Below, piece after piece: positions 49,187 to 56,171 of a stretch of 63,089 nt of DNA. The DNA is taken from the IMG/VR virus record IMGVR_UViG_3300044729_002069, positions 1 through 63,089 of that record. The stretch is one strand, 5' to 3'. Position numbers and translations under genes: made by a program. Numbering within the stretch: the stretch's first letter is position 1; every line of letters begins with the position of its first letter. A model generated the notes under the pieces. It had not been told where the DNA came from, did no database searches, and saw only the letters and a list, made by a program, of their open reading frames with translations. The DNA is from a virus.

Positions 49187-49439
49187 CCTGGAAGTCGGTT
49201 TATCAAGTTTTCTAGGTTCGCTTGCAAGCGTACCACCGATAAAGGCCATCGCCAGCCCATCGGCTCCACTGATCAGCAGCTCCGATGGGAACGGCCAAAA
49301 TCGCCGCATTCCCATAGGCTGAGCTTGTGCATTAGCTGAGCTTCTGTGATCTGCGCGTTCTGGGATTTTATGATCAGCCTGGCTTATGGGAGCCTGGCAA
49401 GCGTTGGCCACCTAGCATGGCCTGGCGACGTTTCGACGT

Positions 49440-49590
49440 TCCGTTACATTCCGTCACAATGCGCAGCCCATAACGGCAGCATCATATGGGCATGGCTGAC
49501 GCAAGCGTTCGTTACGTTCCGTCACATAACAGCAGCATGTTATGGGCATTGCCAGGTCAAGCCTGCTGTAACATTCCGTAACATTCCGCC
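49440..49590. repeat. Iteron family 1 (GTTACATTCCGTCACA type)
   Basis: CGTTACATTCCGTCACA at about 49442, CGTTACGTTCCGTCACA at about 49512, and TGTAACATTCCGTAACATTCC at about 49570. The first two copies are each followed by a GCAGC...CATAA / TTATGGGC-like block. Gene-free; the overlapping plus-strand frame is a repeat artefact. Confidence 0.65.
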
Positions 49591-49596
49591 CGATAG

Positions 49597-49826
49597 TACG
49601 CCTGTACTGCAGTACACCTGTACCATCAGCCAGGCTTATGGCAAGCATAAGCTTCCCTTATGGTACGCCTGTACTATAGGCTCGGCTTATGTTACAGATA
49701 GGCTCAGCTTATGGTACGTCTGTACGCTAGTACGCTTGTTCCATGGTACGCCTGTACCATTAGCGCAGCTCATGGGAGGCATAAGCCAGGCTTATGGTAC
49801 GCCTGTACTAGAGTACGTCTGTACTA
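49597..49826. repeat. Iteron family 2: eight RGTACGYCTGTACY copies
   Basis: Copies begin near 49597, 49614, 49664, 49715, 49731, 49747, 49797 and 49813. Several are spaced 16-17 bases. Each is GTAC-N4-GTAC, a near palindrome. GGCTTATGG boxes are interspersed (about 49634, 49686, 49709, 49790). An AT-rich segment with a duplicated ATATGCCG follows at 49836-49880. Confidence 0.75.
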
Positions 49827-49875
49827 TTATGCGGCTTAAAGCATATGCCGATAAAGAAATATGCCGGTAGGAGCA

Positions 49876-50104
49876 TAAAAAGCTGGTTCTAGCCTGTCCT
49901 CAAGAAGCTGGTTCTGGCCGGTTCTGAAAAAGCTGGTTCTGGCCTGTCCTCGACAAGCTGCTTCTGGCCGGTTCTAAAAACGATCTTGCCCTGCCCTGTC
50001 CTCAGCCAGTTCTCGTTTCAGCCTGTCATCAAGAAGCCGCCTCTGGCCGGTTCTGAAACGATCCTGTCCTGTCCTGTCCTTAACAAGCTGGTGCTGGCTA
50101 GTCC
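49876..50104. repeat. Iteron family 3: AAGCTGGTTCTGGCC units
   Basis: Six or seven degenerate copies of a 26-29-base unit (AAGCTGGTTCTGGCC followed by KGTYCT) run from about 49878 up to the methyltransferase stop; some units are shortened to CCTGTCCTGTCCT. No gene is supported on either strand. Confidence 0.7.
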
Positions 50105-50680
50105 TCAGCTTCCCCATTGTTCTGCCATTGCTTGAGCAATGCCAAGGTAAGTTGCGCTTCTTATCTTCCACCTATCCTCACTTGGCCCCAGTTTATTTTG
50201 CCCGCTTGGTGTTTGATTGTTCCATCTTCCCGATGGTGACAATTCAAGAATGTCAGTAGGTTGAAGAAGAGGGAGATTCTTTAACCACAGACAAGTTGCT
50301 TTTGCTTCAGCGTGACCAAACTGCCAAGGTTGCACAATTTGATCTGGCTTTCTGATGCGAGAGGAAATAATGCTCACTGGATTTTCTAGGGCAATGCGTT
50401 CAATGGGAGCATTAAGCAGTAGCCGCACAAATTCAAGAGCTTCTGCCTGCTCTTTTTGCTTGTCCTTAAACCATCGTGCTCCACTAACGGCCAAGTGCGT
50501 ACATGGAGGATGAGCAATCATTAAATCCCACCCATCGCTCAAGATGTCGCACACATCTCCTTGATAGTGCGGCCCAGGCTTGTCAGTAGGCAACAAATCA
50601 CAGCTCATTGCTTCGTGACCAGCCGCAATAAAAGCATCACGAACAGTGCCAGAATACTCGCAAGCAACCAATACTTTCAT
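50105..50680 (-). CDS. Orphan DNA methyltransferase-like protein
   Basis: 191 residues from MKVLVACEYSGTVRDAFIAAG. The SAM-binding loop CEYSG, the acidic DLLPTD, and IAHPPCTHLAVSGARW (the PPC motif of cytosine methyltransferases), LENPVSIIS and QPWQFGHAEAKATCLWLKNLP match a phage family usually annotated as DNA cytosine methyltransferase. No restriction partner is present. Pyrimidine leader CTTCCCTTCCC before ATG; a 38-codon upstream extension exists but looks unreal. Confidence 0.72.
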   Translation of the reverse strand: MKVLVACEYSGTVRDAFIAAGHEAMSCDLLPTDKPGPHYQGDVCDILSDGWDLMIAHPPCTHLAVSGARWFKDKQKEQAEALEFVRLLLNAPIERIALENPVSIISSRIRKPDQIVQPWQFGHAEAKATCLWLKNLPLLQPTDILELSPSGRWNNQTPSGQNKLGPSEDRWKIRSATYLGIAQAMAEQWGS

Positions 50681-50819
50681 GGGAAGGGAAGATAGTTGTT
50701 CAACAAGAAAAGGTATTTGCAAAGAGCAATAGGCATCAAACAAGCCATTTCTTTGCTCAGTGGAACTGGCGTAATCTTCTGTGCCATCAGGCAAATGAAA
50801 AGTGCCAAAGCATTGTCAC

Positions 50820-51026
50820 TTAGCTTTTTTGGATTGCGTAGGCATCTTTGACAAAGGTTTTGATAGTGGTGAGGCTGGAGTCAATAATAGTGCCGCCACC
50901 GCCAAGAGCATCAGTTGTCCACCCATAGCGCAAGTGACAGCACCATTCTTTGCTGAATGGTTCACGTTCTAACGACTTCACTCCAGGGAAGGAAAGAATG
51001 GCCTGAGCGAGCTTAGGGAGAGGCAT
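50820..51026 (-). CDS. Small hypothetical protein
   Basis: 68 residues from MPLPKLAQAILSFPGVKSLE. CCHLRYGWTTDALGGGGTIIDSSLTTIKTFV suggests a small beta/alpha protein. An in-frame upstream Met (51110) overlaps the next gene and is not used. Unknown. Confidence 0.5.
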   Translation of the reverse strand: MPLPKLAQAILSFPGVKSLEREPFSKEWCCHLRYGWTTDALGGGGTIIDSSLTTIKTFVKDAYAIQKS

Positions 51027-51076
51027 GGCTGTGGAGAGCGAGTTGCAAGCAAGAATAGCAGAAGATTGGTTAGTCC

Positions 51077-51334
51077 TCAAAAGCAGTCGAAGGTGTCCTC
51101 CACTGTCCACTCAGGCCCATAGTCTTCCAGCCATTGCTTCTGCTCTGTTTCCGTCTCTGGCCAGTCCTCAGGCTCTGTGAGCACCACGGCAGTACATAGT
51201 GCTGGAGCCCATTCCTCAGGTTCCCAGCGGCTTGCGGGGCACACACAGCGCATGTCATCAACAATGGCCTCCACGCGCACGGTGCCCCTGTCTGGGTTGC
51301 CTTGCCAACTTTCAATGGAGAGAATCGCCATCAT
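51077..51334 (-). CDS. Small acidic hypothetical protein
   Basis: 85 residues from MMAILSIESWQGNPDRGTVR. Contains a conserved-looking CVCPASRWEPEEWAPALCTAVV and an acidic Trp-rich tail (EDWPETETEQKQWLEDYGPEW). Starts within the upstream stop (TGATG). Unknown. Confidence 0.55.
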   Translation of the reverse strand: MMAILSIESWQGNPDRGTVRVEAIVDDMRCVCPASRWEPEEWAPALCTAVVLTEPEDWPETETEQKQWLEDYGPEWTVEDTFDCF

Positions 51335-51639
51335 CAAGCCCTCTTGAACTTGGAAAGGCACAGTTGCCACAATTCTTCGCTCATGCTGCCAGGGCGATAG
51401 AGCCTGTAAGCCCGTGGCGCATAAAACCAGCCGCCTTCGCCATCAGGCTCTGGCTCTCCTTCATCCTGCCAAATGCCTTTACATTCTCCATTGTCGTCAA
51501 ACAAGCCGATTTGATACTCACCATCGGCCATACATTGACGAATGTGGCGAATTGCATCAGTGAGAGAATTGGCTTGATACACGCCTTGCGTGGGTGGGAA
51601 GTAGGGACCGTTGCTGTCGTAGCTGCGGATGATTGCCAT
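51334..51639 (-). CDS. Small hypothetical protein
   Basis: 101 residues from MAIIRSYDSNGPYFPPTQGV. QIGLFDDNGECKGIWQDEGEPEPDGEGGWFYAPRAYRLY looks like a beta-sheet domain. Start preceded by the pyrimidine leader CTCTTTTCCTCCCC. Coupled by TGATG to the next gene. Confidence 0.6.
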   Translation of the reverse strand: MAIIRSYDSNGPYFPPTQGVYQANSLTDAIRHIRQCMADGEYQIGLFDDNGECKGIWQDEGEPEPDGEGGWFYAPRAYRLYRPGSMSEELWQLCLSKFKRA

Positions 51640-51687
51640 GGGGAGGAAAAGAGGGGCAGAAGAGAGGCCCTGGCGGACCATGGAGAA

Positions 51688-51903
51688 TCAGGTTTTAGAC
51701 CAGCGGATCAGTCGGTCCACAATGTCATCACTGGTTTCATTAAACAGGGAAGTGGCAATGCCATTGTGCTGGAGGTGCAGCCTGCCGTTCTCGTCTTTCC
51801 AAAGATCAGTGCAGAAAGGCAATGCAAGCGACTGGCCAGGAGTGGCACGAACAAAGAACCGAGCAATGGTAGAACGCAGGGCTTCAGCTTGAGAAGTGGT
51901 CAT
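51688..51903 (-). CDS. Small hypothetical protein
   Basis: 71 residues from MTTSQAEALRSTIARFFVRA. PFCTDLWKDENGRLHLQHNGIATSLFNETSDDIVDRLIRW suggests a compact fold. An upstream in-frame extension to 51981 is possible but lacks a leader. Unknown. Confidence 0.5.
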   Translation of the reverse strand: MTTSQAEALRSTIARFFVRATPGQSLALPFCTDLWKDENGRLHLQHNGIATSLFNETSDDIVDRLIRWSKT

Positions 51904-51987
51904 GGCTAGTAGCGAAGGAGAGGCTCTCGCCCCGTTGAACCAACAATACAGTACTTCCTCCCCACCATCGCCTCTTGTCACAAGCGT

Positions 51988-52200
51988 TCACAAAACAGGC
52001 TTCCACGGGGGAGGCTCCAGCCCATCCACCACGGCAATGCGCCTGCGGTTGACGGCTCCAATGCGCAAAAGCGACCGCGCCTGGCGTTCTAGCGCTTGCC
52101 TGTCCGGTCCTGAGTCAAGCAGCTCCCAGTGAGCAGCGGGATCAGGCAAGAGCCTGCTCAGCCACAAGCTATGACCCAACGGGCGCTCAACGATGGCCAC
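51988..52200 (-). CDS. Small hypothetical protein
   Basis: 70 residues, MAIVERPLGHSLWLSRLLPD, then Arg-rich helices (RQALERQARSLLRIGAVNRRRIAVVDG). Overlaps the upstream membrane-protein gene by 14 bases. Unknown; basic character may mean nucleic-acid binding. Confidence 0.5.
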   Translation of the reverse strand: MAIVERPLGHSLWLSRLLPDPAAHWELLDSGPDRQALERQARSLLRIGAVNRRRIAVVDGLEPPPWKPVL

Positions 52201-52387
52201 GGGCCTGCTCCTGGGCGACGGTGGCTGGAAGGTGCGTTAAACGGCAGTATTTTTGCGGATGGAGCTTTATGCAGGCTGCGTAGTCTGTTCGCCTATCTTC
52301 TGCAACAGGCGAATAGACGACAATAGCAATGGCTGCCAGCCAAGGAGCGATGGCAGCAGCAATAGTGAGAAAGCGAAGGGGGTGCAT
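52187..52387 (-). CDS. Small membrane protein
   Basis: 66 residues. MHPLRFLTIAAAIAPWLAAI AIVVY is one transmembrane helix or signal anchor (residues 5-26), followed by a Cys-containing hydrophilic tail (YAACIKLHPQKYCRLTHLP). Could be a lysis accessory protein; no direct evidence. Confidence 0.55.
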   Translation of the reverse strand: MHPLRFLTIAAAIAPWLAAIAIVVYSPVAEDRRTDYAACIKLHPQKYCRLTHLPATVAQEQARGHR

Positions 52388-52417
52388 GGACTTGAGGGCG
52401 AAGGTGAGTGAACAAAA

Positions 52418-53011
52418 TCAGACCAAGGATTCGCGCAACGCTTTCACCCAGGCCGTTTGCTCAGCAGCCCGTTTCACTTCCTTTGCATAGTGCTCTCTGT
52501 GGTAAGAAAGAGCACCCTCGCAACCTTTGATTTTCCGCTGTAGCCATTCTTCTCCAGACAATCGCTCACAAGGCTTGCTGCAATGCTCTGTTGAGCAGTC
52601 AAAACGGATGCTTTCTGTGATTTGCTCACGCATAAACTTCTTAAGCTCATGGTGATCGTCTGTGGGCGGATTCCATCGCTCCACTTGGTTAAGCATGTCT
52701 TCATAAGAAGCCCGCAATGCAAGTGCCCTTTGCAGACGCTCCAATCGGCTTACTTCAGCCTGTTCCCATTCTTGATTGGCTGCACGGGTGCAGTCTGCTG
52801 CAGACATCTTGGAAAGGCGTTCCAGTTCAGTCCTGGTGCGGTCAATGGCCTTAAGGTGATAGTCGCTGGGCTCAAAGGCATCAGGAATTTGCTCACCACC
52901 GCCGGGCTCATCCCTCAAGGTGATGCAGGCGCCAAAAGCGCGAGCGCAATCAAGGGCGAACTGCTGAAAGGTGATTCTTTTTGCAATAGGGGCAGTGTAT
53001 CCAGAAGGCAT
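52418..53011 (-). CDS. Conserved phage hypothetical protein
   Basis: 197 residues. MPSGYTAPIAKRITFQQFAL DCARAFGACITLRDEP, EPSDYHLKAIDRTRTELERL and a middle helical region recall a protein family widespread in phages of proteobacteria and cyanobacteria, of unknown role. Cys clusters (DCSTEHCSKPCERL) might bind metal. Confidence 0.7.
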   Translation of the reverse strand: MPSGYTAPIAKRITFQQFALDCARAFGACITLRDEPGGGEQIPDAFEPSDYHLKAIDRTRTELERLSKMSAADCTRAANQEWEQAEVSRLERLQRALALRASYEDMLNQVERWNPPTDDHHELKKFMREQITESIRFDCSTEHCSKPCERLSGEEWLQRKIKGCEGALSYHREHYAKEVKRAAEQTAWVKALRESLV

Positions 53012-53123
53012 GGCGTGATAGAGGGATCAACAGGGCCACAATAGCCTTACGAGCCTGGCCTGTCCAGCTCTGTGACAATGCTTCACAAGCCTGTGTCCTG
53101 CGCTACAGTTGCGCCAAGGCAAG

Positions 53124-53146
53124 AAAAAGCGCCCCTTGCGGAGCGC
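53124..53146 (-). terminator. Terminator after the KOW-like gene
   Basis: Minus strand: GCGCTCC-GCAA-GGGGCGC (7 bp with one G-T) followed by TTTTTCTT. Confidence 0.75.
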
Positions 53147-53229
53147 CTTGAACTGTTCTCTCCCCTATCTTGCCTGCCCCATTGCCCCTTGTGAAGCCTT
53201 TGTCAGCAAAGGCGGATAGGCACTTACGC

Positions 53230-53439
53230 CTAGGGCTTCAGGCTTGCAACGGAGAATTGCGGCAGCCTGCCCATACGCAAGCGACTAGGACTGACAAATT
53301 GCTGCGAGCCAGTCTTGAGGTTTTTGATCTTGACCAGTTCTGTTTGCACCTTACTGGCCACTACGACGTAGCTTCCTCGCCAGCCAAACAGGGCATCGTT
53401 CAAATCAACAACTGCTCCTGGCGCCCATTGCTGCAGCAT
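53230..53439 (-). CDS. Small SH3/KOW-like protein
   Basis: 69 residues. WAPGAVVDLNDALFGWRGSYVVVASKVQTELVKIKNLKTGSQQFVSPSRLRM has the beta pattern of KOW/SH3-like nucleic-acid-binding domains. A TATAAT box in AGCTATAATTAAAG lies about 25 bases before the start, and terminators lie on both sides, so this is a monocistronic unit. Confidence 0.6.
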   Translation of the reverse strand: MLQQWAPGAVVDLNDALFGWRGSYVVVASKVQTELVKIKNLKTGSQQFVSPSRLRMGRLPQFSVASLKP

Positions 53440-53465
53440 TTTCTGACGATTATGGTTCAGCTTTA

Positions 53466-53475
53466 ATTATAGCTG
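53466..53475 (-). promoter_or_regulatory. Probable -10 box (TATAAT) for 53230-53439
   Basis: Minus strand AGCTATAATTAAAG; TATAAT is a perfect -10 hexamer just after the upstream terminator. No clear -35 hexamer is seen at 17 bases. Confidence 0.4.
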
Positions 53476-53490
53476 GCTCCTAAGCGCAAT

Positions 53491-53511
53491 AAAAAAGGCG
53501 CCAATGGCGCC
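53491..53511 (-). terminator. Terminator after the RlpA-like gene
   Basis: Minus strand: GGCGCC-ATT-GGCGCC followed by TTTTTT. A perfect 6-bp GC stem. Confidence 0.8.
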
Positions 53512-53538
53512 CTCTTGTGTTCCTCACACCATCAGACT

Positions 53539-53895
53539 CTACACCAGCCGGTAGCACACCCTAGCAATGCCTTGAGACGGGCTTGCAATGCGACTGAATG
53601 CACCAGCACTCAGGTCGAGAATGCGCCCACCGGCATAAGGCCCGCGATCAGTCACAACCACTTGTATGCTCCGGCTATTGTCTTGATTGACAACCAGCAA
53701 GCGGGTGCCAAAAGGCAGCGAGCGATGGGCAGTGATCGAAGCGGAAGGATTCATTGGCTGGCCATTCGCCATTGTTCGGCCTGCAAAACCATCCCCGCGC
53801 CCATAGAAGCTGGCATCACCACAACGAGCAGCGTGAGCAGGAGCAGGAGCTGCGGCAAGGGCAGCAATGGTCAAAAAAGAAAGGAAACGAAGCAT
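53539..53895 (-). CDS. Secreted RlpA-like peptidoglycan transglycosylase
   Basis: 118 residues with signal peptide (LRFLSFLTIAALAAAPAPAHA, 2-22). Double-psi beta barrel: DASFYGRGDGFAGRTMANG, SITAHRSLPFGTRLLVVN, VVVTDRGPYAGGRILDLS. H57 and D83 are 26 residues apart, matching the spacing of the catalytic His/Asp of P. aeruginosa RlpA (H131/D157). It probably cleaves glycan strands in the periplasm and could aid lysis. No SPOR domain. Host-derived origin is likely. Confidence 0.8.
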   Translation of the reverse strand: MLRFLSFLTIAALAAAPAPAHAARCGDASFYGRGDGFAGRTMANGQPMNPSASITAHRSLPFGTRLLVVNQDNSRSIQVVVTDRGPYAGGRILDLSAGAFSRIASPSQGIARVCYRLV

Positions 53896-54000
53896 CAGAA
53901 AGAAAGTAAGTAGCTAGAGGGGCCAGTCGCCTGGCAGGCTCAGGATTGAGCAATGCCCACCGTAGCAGAACGAACAATGCCCTTGCGTCGTGGTATGCTT

Positions 54001-54197
54001 TGTAGGCAATTCGCCCCTGAGGCTTAATCGCCTCCATCGCTGATGCCGTGAGGGTGGGAGAGTCCGGTTGGTTTTGCACTATCGAAAGAAGTGCAGCCGA
54101 GCGCATGGGTCGGTGAGGGCGACCAACCAGCTTCGGGAATGAAGCAGGGCTTATCGGAGGATTGCAAGAGGAGAGCCCCGTAAGGGGCTTTCTTTTT
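54001..54197 (+). ncRNA. Unidentified structured RNA with its own terminator
   Basis: Nested pairings: TCCG (54063)/CGGA (54155) closing stem; GTTGGT (54067)/ACCAAC (54122); inside it TGCACT (54075)/AGTGCA (54090) and CCGA (54097)/TCGG (54110); then GCTTC (54130)/GAAGC (54141). It ends in a terminator. A TATGCT box lies at about 53994. No match to riboswitch or ribozyme consensus that I remember. Lies between divergently placed minus-strand genes, so it is an independent plus-strand unit. Confidence 0.65.
54171..54197 (+). terminator. Terminator of the structured RNA
   Basis: GAGAGCCCC-GTAA-GGGGCTTTC followed by TTTTT on the plus strand. Confidence 0.85.
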
Positions 54198-54208
54198 GTC
54201 TATGCTTG

Positions 54209-54268
54209 TAGCGGGATGTAGGGCGAGTGTTTCTTCGCGCTTGTGAGCAATCAGCTCTCTGCCCGCTA
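54209..54268. ncRNA. 60-base hairpin domain after the structured RNA
   Basis: TAGCGGG / CCCGCTA (7-bp perfect stem) encloses a sub-hairpin GAGC-AATCA-GCTC. Between two terminators; strand unknown. Confidence 0.4.
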
Positions 54269-54284
54269 GGCGATTCTCGTCATT

Positions 54285-54314
54285 AAAAAGGCCCCGAAAG
54301 GGGCCTGTTCTTTT
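54285..54314. terminator. Bidirectional terminator
   Basis: GGCCCC-GAAA-GGGGCC flanked by TTTTT on the minus-strand reading and TGTTCTTTT on the plus reading. It ends the minus-strand small-gene operon (54324-56941) and insulates the structured RNA. Confidence 0.85.
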
Positions 54315-54323
54315 GCTTGTTGT

Positions 54324-54488
54324 TCAATCTATCGCTCCTGCGCAGTACGCGCCATTGCCCCAGGCGATGGCGCACATGCGCCGAACGTGCTCAGCATGGT
54401 CTTCTTCTTTGCGGGGAGGCATTCCACTTCCCTCGTTAAACCACCAGCGATCAAACGCTTCCATGGCTTCCTTTTGTGTTGTTTTCAT
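54324..54488 (-). CDS. Small Trp/Cys-containing protein (54 aa)
   Basis: A short frame reads MKTTQKEAMEAFDRWWFNEG and RRMCAIAWGNGAYCAGAID. The (F)DxWWxxxGSGxxP pattern resembles small phage proteins of unknown role. It is the last gene of the operon, before the bidirectional terminator. Confidence 0.6.
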   Translation of the reverse strand: MKTTQKEAMEAFDRWWFNEGSGMPPRKEEDHAEHVRRMCAIAWGNGAYCAGAID

Positions 54489-54516
54489 TTAAGGTTTCCA
54501 GGGTAATGATGAAATG

Positions 54517-54660
54517 CTACCAATCGCCTTGTCTGGCAATGCGCAACACTCTTGCGCCAGGGCCTGCCAGCTCAAGAGCAGTCGTAACGGCTTGAGCGGC
54601 GCTGATTGCCATTACGGTCCATGGGCCAAGCGTTGTATGCACAATGTAAGCACAGGGCAT
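54517..54660 (-). CDS. Small hypothetical protein (47 aa)
   Basis: Starts within the upstream stop (TAATG): MPCAYIVHTTLGPWTVMAIS, then AAQAVTTALELAGPGARVLRIARQGDW. A beta-alpha-beta pattern common to tiny phage proteins. Coupling supports the start. Confidence 0.55.
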   Translation of the reverse strand: MPCAYIVHTTLGPWTVMAISAAQAVTTALELAGPGARVLRIARQGDW

Positions 54661-54983
54661 TAGCGAGACACGCGGACAATGGCTAGAGGATGTTCCGTGC
54701 AAGCCTTGAGGTAGGAGCAACAGAAATCATACAGGGCTTCCCAATCGCCCCAACCATTAGGCGGGTTGTCTAGTTCGCAGATGTGGCGGTGCATCGCTAA
54801 GAATGCAATGCCCTTTGAGATCGGTTCAATTAGCTGGTGAGCAGTTGTAATGCCAATCTCTTCAAGACGCCATAAGCATTCGTAGATTCCAGCGGTGCCA
54901 GCCATCTTGTTTAGGTTGTGGGTGATGTTGCGCCAGTAAAGATCATTGCCGTTTTCGTCTTCAAGGTGAACGTCAAGACTCAT
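54660..54983 (-). CDS. Conserved phage hypothetical protein
   Basis: 107 residues. MSLDVHLEDENGNDLYWRNI THNLNKMAGTAGIYECLWRLEEIGIT, then QLIEPISKGIAFLAMHRH and PPNGWGDWEALYDFCCSYLKACTEHPLAIVRVSR belong to a family found in many unrelated phages (NITHNLNxMAxxAGIYxxLWRPxEI). Function unknown. Confidence 0.75.
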   Translation of the reverse strand: MSLDVHLEDENGNDLYWRNITHNLNKMAGTAGIYECLWRLEEIGITTAHQLIEPISKGIAFLAMHRHICELDNPPNGWGDWEALYDFCCSYLKACTEHPLAIVRVSR

Positions 54984-55183
54984 TAGTGGTTCTCCAGTTC
55001 GGTGGCGATGTCATCTAGCCAGTCGTCAGCGGAATCAACGTATTCTTCGTTGGCATATGCTTCGCGAAGCTGATCCGCTGCAGCGATTAGCACAGCTACT
55101 CCTACATCTACAAACGAGTTCCCGTCTTGAGCGTCAATGGCATCCATCACCGCCTGCGCGGCGGGGGATAGGGGTGTGGTCAT
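54983..55183 (-). CDS. MTTPLxPAAQAV-family small protein
   Basis: 66 residues, MTTPLSPAAQAVMDAIDAQD, IAAADQLREAY, ending LDDIATELENH. Paralogue of 55427-55621 and probably of 55824-56171. Such proteins occur repeatedly in Synechococcus and cyanophage genomes (recalled). Function unknown. Confidence 0.65.
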   Translation of the reverse strand: MTTPLSPAAQAVMDAIDAQDGNSFVDVGVAVLIAAADQLREAYANEEYVDSADDWLDDIATELENH

Positions 55184-55190
55184 TGCGGGA

Positions 55191-55430
55191 TTAGAGGTGC
55201 TTGAGGTGTTTTTTAAGCGTTTGCATTAGCCGTTTGCGGGCACGGTCACGCTCGGATTCGGTGATTACGCCTCGGATGGCGAGGCGCGTAACTTCGTCAA
55301 TGTCACGCTGGAGAAGCTGCCTGCCCATGGGGTCGAGGTCGAGGTTTAAGCCTTGATTGCGGAGTTGCTCACCTAAGGGTGGGCAGAGGGCGCCGAATTT
55401 GATATTGAAGGATTTGGACTTTGGGGTCAT
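55191..55430 (-). CDS. Small basic hypothetical protein
   Basis: 79 residues, MTPKSKSFNIKFGALCPPLG, then RQLLQRDIDEVTRLAIRGVITESERDRARKRLMQTLKKHL. Charged helices. ATGA-coupled to its upstream neighbour. Unknown. Confidence 0.6.
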   Translation of the reverse strand: MTPKSKSFNIKFGALCPPLGEQLRNQGLNLDLDPMGRQLLQRDIDEVTRLAIRGVITESERDRARKRLMQTLKKHLKHL

Positions 55431-55621
55431 GGTGTGGGGTCCAGTTCGGTGGCGATGGCAGCGAGTTGGCGGCGATCGTGTGTCAGATGATGCGCAGCGG
55501 CATGAAGGGCGGCGGTGATGCAGACTTCCTGCCAGTTGTCCTCCAGGGGACCCAGCAGCTCGTAGCGATCGTCGAACGCGGCCACGACGGCCTGAGCCGC
55601 TGGGGTGAGTGGTGTGGTCAT
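55427..55621 (-). CDS. MTTPLxPAAQAV-family small protein
   Basis: 64 residues, MTTPLTPAAQAVVAAFDDRY, ALHAAAHHLTHDRRQL, ending AIATELDPTP. Clear paralogue of 54983-55183 (shared first 12 residues and IATEL near the end). ATGA overlaps on both sides. Confidence 0.65.
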   Translation of the reverse strand: MTTPLTPAAQAVVAAFDDRYELLGPLEDNWQEVCITAALHAAAHHLTHDRRQLAAIATELDPTP

Positions 55622-55827
55622 GGGACTACCTCGTTATGTTTCTTGGCATGTTGTTTGCAATACAAGCCATCAGGCCCGTGCCCTCGCTTGCGGCAGCATT
55701 GATGAGGGATCCATGCGCTCGACGTTGGCCAGACTTCTTCGATGCACTTAGTTGCATCTTCTGCAGTTCCGTTTGGGCAGCCCCCCCAGCAGCCGTAGAG
55801 ACGTTCTCCATTGATGGTGCGTTTCAT
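55618..55827 (-). CDS. Cys-rich small protein
   Basis: 69 residues. MKRTINGERLYGCWGGCPNG, CCRKRGHGPDGLYCKQHAKKH. The CCRKRGHGPxGLYCxQHAKK end is a small zinc-binding-like motif frequent in phage proteins. Coupled to neighbours by ATGA. Confidence 0.65.
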   Translation of the reverse strand: MKRTINGERLYGCWGGCPNGTAEDATKCIEEVWPTSSAWIPHQCCRKRGHGPDGLYCKQHAKKHNEVVP

Positions 55828-56171
55828 GGTGTGGGGTCGAGTTCGGCGGCGTCCAACGCAATCAGCCGGTCGAGCTTGTCTTGCTGGGCGGCTTCTAGCG
55901 CTTCAATTCGCTCGCGAAGTGCGTGCATTCCAGAACGGACCATCGCCCAGCAGTTTGCGTCTTCTTTGTCGTATGCCTCCAGCGTCTCCACCCGCCGAAC
56001 GATGGCATCAGTGCAGAACCGACCGCTCTCGGCTTGCTCTAGCTGGTCGGCCTCTAGGGCTTCGATGCGGTCGCGGAGTTCGAGGATGCAGGAAGTCATC
56101 TCCAGCCCTGCTTCTGTCCGTTCGTGCATGTAAGCCCACTGTTCAGGCGTGGCGCGGTGTGGTGTGGTCAT
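55824..56171 (-). CDS. Coiled-coil protein related to the MTTP family
   Basis: 115 residues from [20 protein letters not shown]. Three heptad stretches (ILELRDRIEALEADQLEQA; VRRVETLEAYD; LRERIEALEAAQQDKLDRL). Ends DAAELDPTP, the same tail as 55427-55621. Start 56171 overlaps the pentapeptide gene's stop (ATGA). Confidence 0.65.
   Translation of the reverse strand: MTTPHRATPEQWAYMHERTEAGLEMTSCILELRDRIEALEADQLEQAESGRFCTDAIVRRVETLEAYDKEDANCWAMVRSGMHALRERIEALEAAQQDKLDRLIALDAAELDPTP

Noticed and set aside
48992-49411. 139-codon minus-strand frame over the terminator and mini tRNA-like fold
   Set aside because: It overlaps a strong terminator and has no coherent protein pattern.
49597-49826. CRISPR array
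   Set aside because: Repeats are 12-14 bases with irregular spacers that are mostly too short, and no cas gene is present.
49346-49870. A 174-codon plus-strand frame across the iteron region
   Set aside because: Its repeated peptide (GTPVLQYTCTISQAYG and similar) is simply the translation of the DNA repeats; no start signal or protein-like composition.
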